Shown: positions 18,752 to 28,177, counted from the first letter of the stretch. The stretch is 64,000 bases of DNA from Verrucomicrobiales bacterium (GCA_016795385.1 JAEUHI010000047.1:62001-126000); one strand, 5' to 3'. Program-made: numbers and translations. The notes: a model not told the origin generated them from the letters alone.

Positions 18752-20527
18752 TCATTCATCCTTCTCGTAGGCATCCTTCGCGAATTGGTCGTCTGTCAGG
18801 GTGTGGAGGAAGGCGATCAGGGCTGCTTTGTCTTCGGCCGTGAGGTCGAGGCCACCGTCGGGATGTTTCGCCAGATTGGGATCGAGCGTCCGGGTGCGTT
18901 GCACGCCCCGGCTGTAGTGATCGAGCACTGCCTCGAGGGTGGCGAAGCGGCCGTCGTGCATGTAGGGGGCGGTGAGGGCGATGTTGCGCAGACTCGGAGT
19001 GGCGAAGGTGCCTTGGTCCAGTGCGAGTCCGGTCACCCCTCCACGGCCCGGATCGGCGGCGTCGATCGCGAGACCGTTGTTGCGGAACTGGTGATCCGTG
19101 AACAGGGCTCCGCCATGGCAATGGAAACAGTCGCCCCCGAACTGGCCGGAGCGGGGTTCGCGCTCGGTCATGAAAAGCTCGAAGCCGCGCTGCTCGAGCT
19201 CGGTCAGGGTGGTCTCTCCCCGCCGCGCTCGGTCGAACTTCGAATCGTGGGAGATGAGGGTGAGAAGGAAGGTTTCAAGGGCGATCGCGAGGCGTTCAGT
19301 TGTCGGCACGGGATCGCCGAACGCCTCTGCGAATTGACTCCGGTAAGCGGGATCGGGAGCGAGTTTCGCGACCACGCGGACGGGATCTTCATCGAGTTCC
19401 CGATGGTCCCGGATCGGCTCGAGGACTTGTGCGCGTAGCGTGTCGGCCCGACCGTCCCAGAAATAGGACGGCCTCCAGGCGAGGTTGAAAAGCGGCATGG
19501 CATTGCGATTGCCGACACGTCCCTGCTCCCCGGGGCTGAGAGGGCGTGGATCGCTGAGGCCATGGCCCGCGAGGTGGCAGGAAGCGCAGGAGAGGGTGTT
19601 GCTCCGCGAAAGCGCGGTCTCGTGGAAAAGCCGGCGGCCGAGGGCGACGCGCGCGGGTGTGGCGTCGAGGTCCTCGGGGAGTCGGGGGCGGGGAAAGGTG
19701 GCGGGAAGGGAAAACGCCCCGCCATTCGTGACCGCTTCTCCCGCCGTCGTGGATGCCGTGGATGAAGCCTCCATTGAAACGGCTTCCGGGGATGCCTCGC
19801 GGAACGCTCCTTGGAGGTTCCCCTGCAGAGCCGCGGCGAGCGGGTCTCCTTCCTTCGAGTGAGTGCTGCTGCCGTCCCTGATGAAGGAAACGGGGGTGGC
19901 TCCATTGATGATGAGAGCGAGATCGAAGGCGAGGGAAAGGCCCGTGGCCTCCACTTCGTCCGTGCGAAAACGCAGGGGCACGGTCACGGTCGTGCGGAAG
20001 GCTTCGCGGGCGAGGTGATAGGCAAATCCCGGTGCCGTGGCCGGGTCGCCGCCGTCTTTCCAGAAGCGGCCTTCGAGAGCGAGGAAAATGTATCCGCCCT
20101 GCCAGCTCCAATGCAGCCCGTTGAGATTGGGATTGAGAGGATGGGAAGGTCCCCATTGCGCCGGATCGCCATCATTCAGCGCCGGAGGGAGGCCGACCGA
20201 AAAGCGGAGCGCGGTCCATTCACCTGCGGGTACCTTCGGGATCCTCCAGGTGGAGCGCCCGTCCACGAGGCTCAGCCAAGCGGGGGCGGATTCGCAGACC
20301 TGCCAGCTGCCATCCGCGCGTTGCAGAGCGGGTTCGCTAAGGAGATAGCTGAGACGCGTCACGGACCATCGTTCGCCCGAACGGCTGGTGAGCACCGTCT
20401 CGGTGGACACCGGGAGGCGGTTTGCCTCCGGTGTGATGGAAAGCTCCAATTCTCCCGCGAAACCGCTCGTGGCACCGCTCATCGCGATGGCAAACATCAT
20501 CGGAATGGGAGATGGGATCGATTCCAT
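18752..20527 (-). CDS. MbnP-MbnH-type fusion: copper-protein domain plus dihaem peroxidase domain
   Basis: The 591-residue exported protein has a signal peptide near 1-24. Residues about 25-230 match the MbnP family, with the signature LNGLHWSWQGGYIFLALEG at 135-153. Residues 275-590 form a MauG/MbnH-type dihaem cytochrome c peroxidase with CASCH (314-318) and CFHCH (467-471) haem sites and the Met-His motif YMHDGRFATL (522-531). In known systems MbnH and MbnP are separate neighbours, and MbnH oxidises a Trp of MbnP to build a copper site. Here both are one chain. It lies convergent to the DUF1501 group and diverges from pckG. Confidence 0.85.
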   Translation of the reverse strand: MESIPSPIPMMFAIAMSGATSGFAGELELSITPEANRLPVSTETVLTSRSGERWSVTRLSYLLSEPALQRADGSWQVCESAPAWLSLVDGRSTWRIPKVPAGEWTALRFSVGLPPALNDGDPAQWGPSHPLNPNLNGLHWSWQGGYIFLALEGRFWKDGGDPATAPGFAYHLAREAFRTTVTVPLRFRTDEVEATGLSLAFDLALIINGATPVSFIRDGSSTHSKEGDPLAAALQGNLQGAFREASPEAVSMEASSTASTTAGEAVTNGGAFSLPATFPRPRLPEDLDATPARVALGRRLFHETALSRSNTLSCASCHLAGHGLSDPRPLSPGEQGRVGNRNAMPLFNLAWRPSYFWDGRADTLRAQVLEPIRDHRELDEDPVRVVAKLAPDPAYRSQFAEAFGDPVPTTERLAIALETFLLTLISHDSKFDRARRGETTLTELEQRGFELFMTEREPRSGQFGGDCFHCHGGALFTDHQFRNNGLAIDAADPGRGGVTGLALDQGTFATPSLRNIALTAPYMHDGRFATLEAVLDHYSRGVQRTRTLDPNLAKHPDGGLDLTAEDKAALIAFLHTLTDDQFAKDAYEKDE

Positions 20528-20913
20528 GTTAGGCCGGACGCGACGGAATGATACGTCGGACGAGCTTCCCTGACACTCCTTTTCGCCGCGTTTGGATTTC
20601 CGAGGGCTGTCCTGTCTTCGTGATATCCTTGGTGTTACGGCGGCGACATCCGCTAGCCGGTTTTCCCGAGATTATGAAAAATTAGATTAACTGTCAAAGG
20701 ATTCAGTAGCTCGTGAGGGCTGCTGGTTGGGTTTGTGTCGTGGGGCACCCGCGACATCGACGAAGATCAAATGCATTCCCGATGAAATCTTCCACCGGTT
20801 GGAACCTCTCTTGCGTTGTTGGATGCCATTCCATCACAACCCCCGCCCGGCCTATGACAAGATCCGCACCGTGATCCGCTGGACAAGGCCCGGGCTCCGC
20901 TCCAGTCTGAATC
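20528..20913. other. Intergenic region between divergent genes, with one hairpin
   Basis: These 386 bases separate the MbnP-MbnH fusion from pckG. An AT-rich block (20667-20700) could hold promoters. The hairpin TGTCGTGGG-GCA-CCCGCGACA (20736-20756, nine pairs with one G-U, loop GCA) has no following T-run and is not a terminator; it may be a regulatory or repeat element. No gene is seen; short open frames here have no supporting features. Confidence 0.5.
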
Positions 20914-22710
20914 ATGCCGACATCGCCGACCACGCACCGCCGCCTCCTCGCCTGGGTCGAGGATTTGAAAACCCTTTGCCAACCCTCCGAGGTCGTCTGG
21001 TGCGACGGTTCGGAGGCGGAATGGCACCGCCTCTGCGGCGTGCTCGTCGAGGCGGGCACCTTCCGGCGATTGAATCCTGAAAAACGCCCCAACAGCTACC
21101 TCGCCCTTTCCGATCCCGCCGACGTCGCGCGGGTCGAAGACCGTACTTTCATCTGCAGCCGTCGCCAGGCCTTCGCCGGTCCGACCAACCACTGGAGCCC
21201 GCCCGGCGAGATGCGGGCGAAATTGAAAGGGCTTTTCACCGGCTGCATGGAGGGACGCACCATGTATGTGATCCCCTTCTGCATGGGGCCGCTCGATTCA
21301 CCCTACTCAATCATCGGGGTCGAGGTGAGCGACTCGGCCTACGTCGCAGTGAACATGAAGATCATGACCCGCATGGGCACGCCCGTGCTGGAGCGCCTCG
21401 GCGACGACGGTGACTTCGTGCCCTGCGTCCATTCCGTGGGCGCCCCGCTCGCGCCCGGCCAAGCCGATGTGCCCTGGCCGTGCAATCCTGACAAATACAT
21501 CGTCCATTTCCCCAACGAACGCGAAATCTGGAGCTACGGGAGCGGCTACGGCGGCAACGCGCTCCTCGGGAAGAAATGTCTCGCGCTGCGCATCGCCTCG
21601 GTCATTGCCCGCGAGGAGGGCTGGATGGCCGAGCACATGCTGATCAGCGGCGTCGAGAATCCGGACGGCGAGAAACGCTATGTCGCGGCGGCCTTCCCGA
21701 GCGCCTGCGGCAAGACGAACTTCGCCATGCTCATCCCGCCGCCGGTCTATCGGGAAAAGGGCTGGAAGGTGACGACGGTGGGCGACGACATTGCGTGGCT
21801 GCGTCCGGGCAAGGACGGACGGCTCCACGCGATCAATCCAGAGGCGGGTTATTTCGGAGTCGCGCCGGGCACCTCGGAGAAGTCGAATCCCAACGCGATG
21901 GCTTCGATGCGGGAAAACACGATCTTCACCAATGTCGCCCTCACTCCGGATGGAGATGTCTGGTGGGAGGGCATGACCGAGGAAGCGCCCGAGGGACTCA
22001 TCGACTGGCGCGGCAACCCATGGACGCCTGCTTCCGAAACGCCCGCGGCGCATCCGAATTCACGTTTCACTTGTCCTGCCTCGCAATGCCCTGCGATCGA
22101 TCCTGAGTGGGAGAATCCCGAAGGCGTCCCCATCGACGCGATCATTTTCGGCGGACGACGCGCCACGACGATGCCGCTCGTCTTCCAGGCCTTCAATTGG
22201 GTCCATGGCGTTTTCCTCGGGGCGAATCTTGGATCGGAGATGACCGCCGCCGCCGAAGGCGCGATCGGGAAGATCCGCCACGATCCCTTCGCGATGCTGC
22301 CTTTCTGTGGCTACAACATGGGCGGCTACTTCGCCCATTGGCTCGAAATGCGGAAGCTCATCCCCGAGCTGCCGCGGATGTTCCACGTGAACTGGTTCCG
22401 CAAAGGCAAGGATGGAAAATTCCTCTGGCCCGGCTTCCAGGAAAACATGCGCGTCCTCGAGTGGATCTTCGACCGGGTGCGCGGCCAGGGCCGTGGCCAC
22501 GAATCGAGCCTCGGCTGGGTGCCTCGCTATCACGAGTTGAATTGGGAAGGTCTCGACTTCACCGAAGCGCAGTTCCAGGAGCTGATGAACGTCAGCCGCG
22601 AGGAATTCCGCCAGGAGTTGCTCTCCGAAGCCGATCTCTATCTGCGTCTCTACGATCACCTGCCGAAAGAGCTCATCTTCCAGCGCGAGTTGTTGGCGGG
22701 AAGGATCTAG
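20914..22710 (+). CDS. pckG: Phosphoenolpyruvate carboxykinase (GTP)
   Basis: PckG converts oxaloacetate and GTP to phosphoenolpyruvate, the entry step of gluconeogenesis. The 598-residue chain has the GTP-family P-loop FPSACGKTN (261-269) with the reactive Cys265, the metal and nucleotide motif [10 protein letters not shown], and the substrate-binding [10 protein letters not shown] region. Length is usual for the GTP-dependent class; the ATP-dependent class is shorter and differs in these motifs. It stands alone with its own upstream region. Confidence 0.95.
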   Translation: MPTSPTTHRRLLAWVEDLKTLCQPSEVVWCDGSEAEWHRLCGVLVEAGTFRRLNPEKRPNSYLALSDPADVARVEDRTFICSRRQAFAGPTNHWSPPGEMRAKLKGLFTGCMEGRTMYVIPFCMGPLDSPYSIIGVEVSDSAYVAVNMKIMTRMGTPVLERLGDDGDFVPCVHSVGAPLAPGQADVPWPCNPDKYIVHFPNEREIWSYGSGYGGNALLGKKCLALRIASVIAREEGWMAEHMLISGVENPDGEKRYVAAAFPSACGKTNFAMLIPPPVYREKGWKVTTVGDDIAWLRPGKDGRLHAINPEAGYFGVAPGTSEKSNPNAMASMRENTIFTNVALTPDGDVWWEGMTEEAPEGLIDWRGNPWTPASETPAAHPNSRFTCPASQCPAIDPEWENPEGVPIDAIIFGGRRATTMPLVFQAFNWVHGVFLGANLGSEMTAAAEGAIGKIRHDPFAMLPFCGYNMGGYFAHWLEMRKLIPELPRMFHVNWFRKGKDGKFLWPGFQENMRVLEWIFDRVRGQGRGHESSLGWVPRYHELNWEGLDFTEAQFQELMNVSREEFRQELLSEADLYLRLYDHLPKELIFQRELLAGRI

Positions 22711-22852
22711 GTGGAGTCGTGGAGTCGTGGAGTCGTGGAGTCGTGGAGTCGTGGAGTCGTGGAGTCGACCGCGTTACGCGCCGATCACTCTATTTGACTT
22801 CGCTTCGCGCCGAGTCTCCATCACTCCATCACTCCGCGGAGCCGCGCTCCGC
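22711..22852. repeat. Octamer tandem repeats and hairpin leader before moeA
   Basis: Seven perfect tandem copies of GTGGAGTC fill 22711-22766, directly after the pckG stop. Further on, ATCACTCC-type repeats (22815-22835) run into the perfect hairpin GCGGAGC-CGC-GCTCCGC (22836-22852, seven pairs, triloop). The layout (short tandem repeat, triloop hairpin, then gene) matches the leaders of five other genes in the window. Confidence 0.8.
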
Positions 22853-22872
22853 GCCGGGCCGCGCGCTCGTCC

Positions 22873-22901
22873 TTGACACCCGTCTCACCCGCCTCTTTCA
22901 T
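22873..22901 (+). promoter_or_regulatory. Promoter of moeA, placed for a leaderless transcript
   Basis: TTGACA (22873-22878), a 17-base spacer and TTTCAT (22896-22901, four of six) form a sigma-70-type promoter. Transcription would begin about seven bases later, at or next to the ATG at 22908, leaving no room for a ribosome binding site. Confidence 0.5.
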
Positions 22902-22907
22902 CTCCGC

Positions 22908-24098
22908 ATGTTGGAGGAAACAGAAGCCCGTCGGCGCATCCTCGAGCGGACCTCTCCCGGTTCGGTCATCTGGGTGCCGTTGGAGCTATCCCTCGATCAA
23001 GTCCTCGCGCAGGAAATCGTCGCGGTGACGGACTCGCCGCCTTTTGACAATTCGAGCATGGATGGCTACGCCGTACGCGCGGCCGAGGCGCGCGATGGTG
23101 CTGTTTTGCGTGTCGCGGAGTGGACACAGGCGGCCGGAGCCGATCTCGGTCTCGAGCTGATCCCCGGGGAGGCGATCCGCATTTTCACCGGCGCCTCCAT
23201 ACCTGCGGGATGCGATGCGGTGATCATGCAGGAGGACGTCGAGCGCGAGGGAGATTTCATCACGATCCGTGAAGGTGTCGAGCGCGGAGAAAACATCCGC
23301 GTCCGCGGCGGCGATGTCTGCACCGGGCAAATCCTCCTGCGTCGCGGCGAAGTGCTGACGCCTGCGAAAATCGGGTTGCTCGCTTCTCAGGGAATTCCCG
23401 AAGTGCCCGTTTATACAAAACCGCTCGCCCACATCGTCACGACCGGCGATGAGCTCGTCGAACCGGGGGCACCGCTGTTGCCCGGCGAGATCTACAACAG
23501 CAATGCGCCCATGCTCCAGACCGCGGTGATCCGCGCGGGAGCGGTCGGAGGTGTGTCCCATGCGATCGACGACCCCGCCGAACTCCGCGAGGTGCTCGCC
23601 GGCGCCCTCGCCGCTTCCGATCTCGTCATCATCGCCGGTGGTGTATCCGTCGGCGAGCGCGACTACGTGAAAGAGGTCCTCGAAGGCCTCGGCGTCGTCA
23701 CGGAATTCTGGCGCGTGAAGGTGAAACCGGGAAAACCTTTCCTTTTCGGCACGCATCCCGACGGCACCCTCGTCTTTGGGGTGCCCGGGAATCCCGTCTC
23801 AGCCTACGTCACCTTTGCCCTCTTCGTCGCCCCCGTGATCCGGCGGCTCCTCGGTCACGAGACCGAACCCTCTTCGGTCGGGCTCGGAACCCTGTCTGGT
23901 CTGGCCGAGGAGGCGATGCACAATCCCGGGGATCGTCCCCACTACCTGCGTGGCATCTGCGAGAACGGCCGCGTCCGACTCTCCGGCACCCAGCAATCGC
24001 ACGCCATCTACGGCCTCAGCCGCGCCAACTGCCTTATCCGCCTCGAGGCCGGTCAGGAAGTCGCCCCCGGAGAAGCCGTTCCCTGTTATTGGATATAA
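22908..24098 (+). CDS. moeA: Molybdopterin molybdenumtransferase
   Basis: MoeA inserts molybdate into adenylylated molybdopterin to finish molybdenum cofactor. The 396-residue protein carries the family motifs PPFDNSSMDGYAV (about 43-55), FTGASIPAGCDAVIMQED (about 93-110), the MoCF-binding TTGDELV and GGVSVGERDYV, and the VFGVPGNPVSAYVTF segment. ATG 22908 is chosen because homologous sequence starts there; the same frame is open far upstream but that part is antisense-like to pckG. No other Moco gene is nearby. Confidence 0.93.
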   Translation: MLEETEARRRILERTSPGSVIWVPLELSLDQVLAQEIVAVTDSPPFDNSSMDGYAVRAAEARDGAVLRVAEWTQAAGADLGLELIPGEAIRIFTGASIPAGCDAVIMQEDVEREGDFITIREGVERGENIRVRGGDVCTGQILLRRGEVLTPAKIGLLASQGIPEVPVYTKPLAHIVTTGDELVEPGAPLLPGEIYNSNAPMLQTAVIRAGAVGGVSHAIDDPAELREVLAGALAASDLVIIAGGVSVGERDYVKEVLEGLGVVTEFWRVKVKPGKPFLFGTHPDGTLVFGVPGNPVSAYVTFALFVAPVIRRLLGHETEPSSVGLGTLSGLAEEAMHNPGDRPHYLRGICENGRVRLSGTQQSHAIYGLSRANCLIRLEAGQEVAPGEAVPCYWI

Positions 24099-24113
24099 GC
24101 TTCACCGTTTACT

Positions 24114-24145
24114 GATTACCGATTACCGATTACCGCCCTCCGGGC
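24114..24145. repeat. GATTACC heptamers and hairpin before the DAHP synthase start
   Basis: Three perfect copies of GATTACC (24114-24134) are followed without gap by the hairpin GCCC-TCC-GGGC (24135-24145) and then GCCCCGCC and the ATG at 24154. This is one case of the repeat-hairpin-start layout seen before several genes here. Confidence 0.8.
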
Positions 24146-24153
24146 GCCCCGCC

Positions 24154-25203
24154 ATGCCTGACCAAGTCTCCGATCTCAACGTCCTCTTCAACGTGCCGCT
24201 GCCGGCTCCGGCTTTGCTCATGCACGAGCGTCCACGCACCGATGCGCAGGCGGCGACGGTCTTTGCGGCCCGGCGACGCATCGAGGACGTCCTCCACGGC
24301 CGCTCCGACCGCTTTCTCGTGATCGTCGGGCCGTGTTCCATCCACGATCCCGCGCAAGGAGTTGCCTACGCGGAAAAACTCATGGCCCTGCGCGACGAAT
24401 TGCAGGACCAACTCGAGATCGTGATGCGGGTCTATTTTGAGAAGCCGCGCACCTCGGTGGGATGGAAGGGGCTTATCATGGATCCCGACCTTGATGGCAC
24501 CGCGAACCTTTCCGAGGGACTCCGCATCGCCCGCAACCTCCTCCTCGAGATCGTGGGGCTCGGCATGCCGACAGCGACCGAGTTCCTCGATCCGATCACG
24601 CCGCAATACATCGCCGATTTGATCTGCTGGGCCGCGATCGGAGCCCGCACCGTCGAATCGCAGACGCATCGTCAGATGGCTTCCGGTCTTTCGATGCCGG
24701 TGGGTTTCAAGAACACGACCTTCGGCGGTATGGCCGCGGTCGTGAACGCGCTCAAGGCCGCCCAGGCACCGCAGACTTTCTTCGGGATCAGCCCCGAAGG
24801 CGTCGCTTCGATGGTGAGCACGCGGGGCAACCGGAATTGCCACACCGTCCTGCGCGGCGGCGATGCAGGGCCGAATCATGATGCCGCGTCCGTGGCGGCG
24901 GCAGTGGCGGAGCTTGAAAAGGGAAAGGTCAATCCCGCGCTGGTGATCGATGCGAGCCACGCGAATTGTTCGAAGGATTTCCACAAGATGCCCGGCGTTT
25001 TCGAAGAGATCGTCGCCCAGCGAATCGCGGGGAATCGTCACATCGTCGGGGCCATGCTCGAAAGCAATCATGTCGAAGGCAGCCAGGCCATTCTCGAAGA
25101 CCGCAGCGCGATGACCTGGGGCCAGTCCGTCACGGATCCGTGCATCGGATGGGAAACGACCGAGCGGATTTTGCGCGAGGCGGCGGAGCGCTTCGCGCGG
25201 TAA
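24154..25203 (+). CDS. 3-deoxy-7-phosphoheptulonate (DAHP) synthase, class I
   Basis: This enzyme condenses phosphoenolpyruvate and erythrose 4-phosphate in the first step of the shikimate pathway. The 349-residue chain is of the AroF/AroG/AroH type. Family motifs are VGPCSIHDPAQG, VYFEKPRTSVGWKGL, GARTVESQTHR, GFKNTTFGG, LRGGDAGPNHD and DASHANCSKDF, which provide the PEP, metal (Cys, His, Glu, Asp) and sugar-phosphate contacts. ATG 24154 is chosen because the conserved N-terminus begins there and the repeat-hairpin leader ends just before it. Which feedback class it belongs to cannot be told. Confidence 0.94.
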   Translation: MPDQVSDLNVLFNVPLPAPALLMHERPRTDAQAATVFAARRRIEDVLHGRSDRFLVIVGPCSIHDPAQGVAYAEKLMALRDELQDQLEIVMRVYFEKPRTSVGWKGLIMDPDLDGTANLSEGLRIARNLLLEIVGLGMPTATEFLDPITPQYIADLICWAAIGARTVESQTHRQMASGLSMPVGFKNTTFGGMAAVVNALKAAQAPQTFFGISPEGVASMVSTRGNRNCHTVLRGGDAGPNHDAASVAAAVAELEKGKVNPALVIDASHANCSKDFHKMPGVFEEIVAQRIAGNRHIVGAMLESNHVEGSQAILEDRSAMTWGQSVTDPCIGWETTERILREAAERFAR

Positions 25204-25230
25204 AAGGTGGGAAGGTAAAAGGTAAAAAGT
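25202..25230. repeat. AAAAGGT heptamer repeat after DAHP synthase
   Basis: AAAAGGTGGGAAGGTAAAAG followed by GTAAAAAGT begins inside the DAHP synthase stop codon. It is one of seven sites of this heptamer family in the window; unlike most, it does not lie directly before a start codon. Confidence 0.75.
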
Positions 25231-25266
25231 AGAGGAATGGAGATTGCCGCGGATCAGATTGAGTTC

Positions 25267-25340
25267 AAGGAGGGGCGACATTCCTGTCGCCCGGCAGTCC
25301 GGGGCATGCCGGTCGAGCGACAGGAATGTCGCTCCTCCTT
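25267..25340. repeat. 74-bp nested palindrome
   Basis: The left arm (25267-25290) and right arm (25317-25340) are inverted copies, 23 of 24 bases matching, and each arm itself contains the palindrome GCGACA-TTCC-TGTCGC. The 26-base spacer has a second inverted pair, CCGGCA and TGCCGG. The ends read AAGGAGGGGC and CTCCTCCTT. No T-run follows, so it is not an ordinary terminator. The layout matches elements at 46643-46848. Confidence 0.85.
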
Positions 25341-25394
25341 GGTGTGCCCTGACGAGGTCATTGGATTTGAAGGGTGATGGGAAGGGAAACCGCG

Positions 25395-26324
25395 ATGGAT
25401 CAGAGTGAGCTCCTCAAATCCGTTTCGCGTTCGTTCTACCTGAGCCTGCGTTTTTTGCCCCGCGAGATGCGGGAGCCGGTTTCGTTGGGATATCTGCTGG
25501 CGCGGTTCAGCGATACGCTGGCGGATGCACCGGGTTTGGCAGAGACGGAACGGCTCGCCTGGCTTGAGGAATTACGTTTGATCGTGCAGGGAAGCAGGGA
25601 AAGCTTCAGGGGGAATCCCGGAGTGATCGCGGAGCAATTGTCGCACGAAGGCGAGCGTGTTCTGGTGAGGCGGGCGGATGAATTGATCCACGCTTATCGG
25701 TCGCTCGCTCAAGCGCCACGCGAACACCTCTTCGAAGTGCTGCTTACGATCCTGCACGGACAGATCTGGGATCTGAAAGCCTTCGGCAACGGACCCTTCT
25801 CCTGCCAGACGGGCGAGGATCTGCTCCGCTACACTTACTGGGTCGCGGGATCGGTGGGGGAATACTGGACGAAAACGGCCTTCACCGTCCTTGGGAAACG
25901 ATTTGCCGGTCCCGAACAAGCCACCGCGATGCTCATGAGCGGCCGCAAGCTCGGTCAGGCCCTCCAATTGACGAACATCCTCCGCGACCTTCACGAAGAT
26001 CTGCCGCGCGGACGCTGTTACCTGCCCGTCGATGAATTGAAGGCGGCGGGTTGGAGCGGGGAGGGGATGCCTGAAGTCGCCGAGGTCGCTCCCGTCTTCG
26101 AAAAATGGATCGGCGTTTGTCGCGGGTTTTTGGAGGAGGCGGATGGTTACATCAAACAAGTCCGCGAGCCCCGGGTGCGTTTCTGCACGCGCCTTCCACG
26201 GTTGCTGGCGGGAAAGACGGTGAATCTGCTCGAAGAGGCCGGAGTGGAACGGGTGATGAAGGAGCGGATCAAGATTCCGCGGAGCGAGGTCTTCCGGTCG
26301 GCGGCTTGGGCGGTGTTTTGTTAG
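25395..26324 (+). CDS. Squalene/phytoene synthase family protein
   Basis: The product has 309 residues from ATG 25395; GTG 25374 and ATG 25377 are in frame upstream but add a non-conserved stub, and a GAAGGG stretch lies just before 25395. The two aspartate-rich motifs that bind the diphosphates through Mg are present: FSDTLAD near residue 42 and NILRDLHEDLPRGRCYLP near 195-212. Enzymes of this family join two C15 or C20 prenyl diphosphates into presqualene/squalene or phytoene. No hopanoid or carotenoid gene is adjacent, so the exact product is unknown. Confidence 0.85.
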   Translation: MDQSELLKSVSRSFYLSLRFLPREMREPVSLGYLLARFSDTLADAPGLAETERLAWLEELRLIVQGSRESFRGNPGVIAEQLSHEGERVLVRRADELIHAYRSLAQAPREHLFEVLLTILHGQIWDLKAFGNGPFSCQTGEDLLRYTYWVAGSVGEYWTKTAFTVLGKRFAGPEQATAMLMSGRKLGQALQLTNILRDLHEDLPRGRCYLPVDELKAAGWSGEGMPEVAEVAPVFEKWIGVCRGFLEEADGYIKQVREPRVRFCTRLPRLLAGKTVNLLEEAGVERVMKERIKIPRSEVFRSAAWAVFC

Positions 26325-26344
26325 GCGGCAGGGTCCGGGATTTG

Positions 26345-26426
26345 ACCACGGATGGGCACGGATCCACACGGATGATCCTGAAGAGAAGGCGTCGGGTCAC
26401 CGTTAGGATCCGTGTCCATCCGTGGT
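26345..26426. repeat. Inverted repeat of CACGGAT units
   Basis: ACCACGGATGGGCACGGATC-C at 26345-26365 and its inverted copy at 26406-26426 match at 20 of 21 bases, flanking 40 bases. Additional CACGGAT/ATCCGTG units lie between and after them. It sits between convergent genes (the prenyl synthase and rtcB) and lacks a T-run. Confidence 0.8.
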
Positions 26427-26451
26427 CATCCGTGGTTAAAATTCTTCCCTT

Positions 26452-28050
26452 TCACAACTCCTCCCCGTCCTCCCACTTCCGGATCTTCTGGCGATCCTTC
26501 CGTCGGTCGGCGCGGTGTTCGATCTGCCGCAGTTGTTTCGGCGTCAGCTCCTCCTTCTTGCGCATCCACGGTGCCGGTCCCGAATCCCCGGCCATGATGC
26601 AGCCGAGCGGAGTGATTTCGGCGGCGATGTCGGCGAGGCCGAATTGTTCGATCTGAGCGCGCACCTGGGCGGCGGGTTTGTAGCCGACGGGACTTTCACT
26701 GAGATCGGGTTTGCCGTAATACCAGCGGATGTCGAGTCCCTTCGTCGCGGCGGCGACGGCACGCTCGACCGCTTTTTCGTCGGTATCGCCGTTCGCCTTG
26801 CGGAACTCGCGCATCGTCGCGGTGCGCGACTGGTTCCTTCCCGCACCGTGGGGGGCGAAGCTGAGAAACTCCCGGTTGTCGCGTCCCAACGTGACCAGAA
26901 TGGGCGCGGCCATGTTCAGCGGGATCAATCCGAGAAGCGGTCGTCCCGCCTCGTCCTTCCAGGCGGGCGTCGCGCCTTTGCCGTGGAGGAAGGAATCGCC
27001 GCGCTTCCAGACGAAGTTGTGTTCGTTGCCGAAGGCGGTCACGGGGATAGCACCGGAGCGTTCGAGGAAACGGGCGTGGATGGATTCGTGGTTGGCCTTG
27101 GTCCAACGGGCCACGTATTGGAGCGCGTCCCAGTAGTCCTGCCCCTCCGGCGTGGTCGTGTCGAGCCAGGCCGCGGCGTCGGGGATGCCGTCGGCGATCT
27201 TGCCGGTCTCGCGCATCGCCGCCTTGTGGCCGCGGGCGAAGACCTGGGCGCCGAGTCCGCGCGACCCGTGGTGGGTGACGAGCGAATAAAAGGTGTCTCC
27301 GTCAGGATCGTCGAGGCGGTCTCCTGAGGCGTCACGGATCGCGCGGGCGATGCCGTCGTGACCGGCTTCATCGAGCGCCCTGACAAAACCACGTGTCACC
27401 CGCAGTTTGCCGAGATAGGCGAAATGATTTCCGTCGCCCTGGTCGGCGAGGTGTTTCGCGGCGTGTTCCTCGAGGCCGCGGAGAAAAGGATTTGACCAGA
27501 CCGTTTCGTAAAGCACGGGATGCACGACACGATCCTCCTCCTTGCGTCCGCCGAAACCGAAGCGGGTCGAGGCGGTGAGATCGTCGAGCATCTTTGCGGT
27601 CGATTCCCCGCAGCGGAAAAGGCTCGCGTGCATCGAACAGCAGATGTCGGCGCTGTGGGCGGCGGGAAGGATCGCATTCCTCGCGATGATCGCTCCGCCG
27701 ACGGGAATGGTCGCGGTCGCGGCCCCGGCGGGGCAGGCGTCCGGCATCACTGCGCCCGATTCGATCACCGGCACGCGGAGGAGCTGGCCCATGAAACGGC
27801 GCACCGCGGCGAGGTTCGTTTCGTCGAGTTCGCAGGTGGCCTCGATCGCTTCGGTGAAGGCGACGGGCTCGTCGCGGAGACGGAGGCGCGGCACGTCCTT
27901 TTCGAAGTCGCGCTTGAGCAACTTCAGGATGTAGCCCGGGTCATGGATGCCGCGGCTCTCGTAGTCGGCGGCGGCCGCGAGGAGGGCCGGAAACTTCGGG
28001 CCGGGAGTCCAACCGGCTTCGACGAGGTCTTGTCCACTGATCAGGGCCAT
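26452..28050 (-). CDS. rtcB: RNA-splicing ligase RtcB
   Basis: RtcB joins RNA ends bearing 2',3'-cyclic phosphate or 3'-phosphate to 5'-hydroxyl using GTP and Mn. The 532-residue protein has the expected blocks: GNHFAYLG, THHGSRGLG, GNEHNFVW and the His-guanylylation motif PHGAGRNQSR. The first metal motif, DIGCGM in most relatives, reads DICCSM; the ligand Cys is kept. ATG at 28050 begins the conserved part; the frame stays open further upstream only through a repeat. No archease or RtcA gene is beside it. Confidence 0.92.
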   Translation of the reverse strand: MALISGQDLVEAGWTPGPKFPALLAAAADYESRGIHDPGYILKLLKRDFEKDVPRLRLRDEPVAFTEAIEATCELDETNLAAVRRFMGQLLRVPVIESGAVMPDACPAGAATATIPVGGAIIARNAILPAAHSADICCSMHASLFRCGESTAKMLDDLTASTRFGFGGRKEEDRVVHPVLYETVWSNPFLRGLEEHAAKHLADQGDGNHFAYLGKLRVTRGFVRALDEAGHDGIARAIRDASGDRLDDPDGDTFYSLVTHHGSRGLGAQVFARGHKAAMRETGKIADGIPDAAAWLDTTTPEGQDYWDALQYVARWTKANHESIHARFLERSGAIPVTAFGNEHNFVWKRGDSFLHGKGATPAWKDEAGRPLLGLIPLNMAAPILVTLGRDNREFLSFAPHGAGRNQSRTATMREFRKANGDTDEKAVERAVAAATKGLDIRWYYGKPDLSESPVGYKPAAQVRAQIEQFGLADIAAEITPLGCIMAGDSGPAPWMRKKEELTPKQLRQIEHRADRRKDRQKIRKWEDGEEL

Positions 28051-28093
28051 GGGGGGGATGGTCGTCTTTTGCGAGCCGGGGTGCAAGCGGGAG

Positions 28094-28146
28094 CGAAGGG
28101 CTTCGGTGGGGAAGTAAAAGGTGGGAAGGTAAAAGGTCAAAGGTAG
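28094..28146. repeat. AAAAGGT heptamers and small hairpin upstream of rtcB
   Basis: On the minus strand, three to four ACCTTTT-type heptamers (28146-28114) lead to the hairpin CGAAG-CC-CTTCG (28105-28094) and, 43 bases later, to the rtcB ATG at 28050. It is a weaker, more distant example of the repeat-hairpin leader. Confidence 0.65.
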
Positions 28147-28177
28147 AGGACAGCGAGGGCACTTGGTTGCAGGCGGG

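Noticed and set aside
22711..22766. GTGGAGTC array considered as a CRISPR array
   Set aside because: Units are eight bases long with no spacers and no cas genes nearby.
22107..22907. Upstream extension of the moeA frame through pckG and the octamer repeat
   Set aside because: The translated extension is a pckG shadow followed by repeat peptides; MoeA homology starts at 22908.
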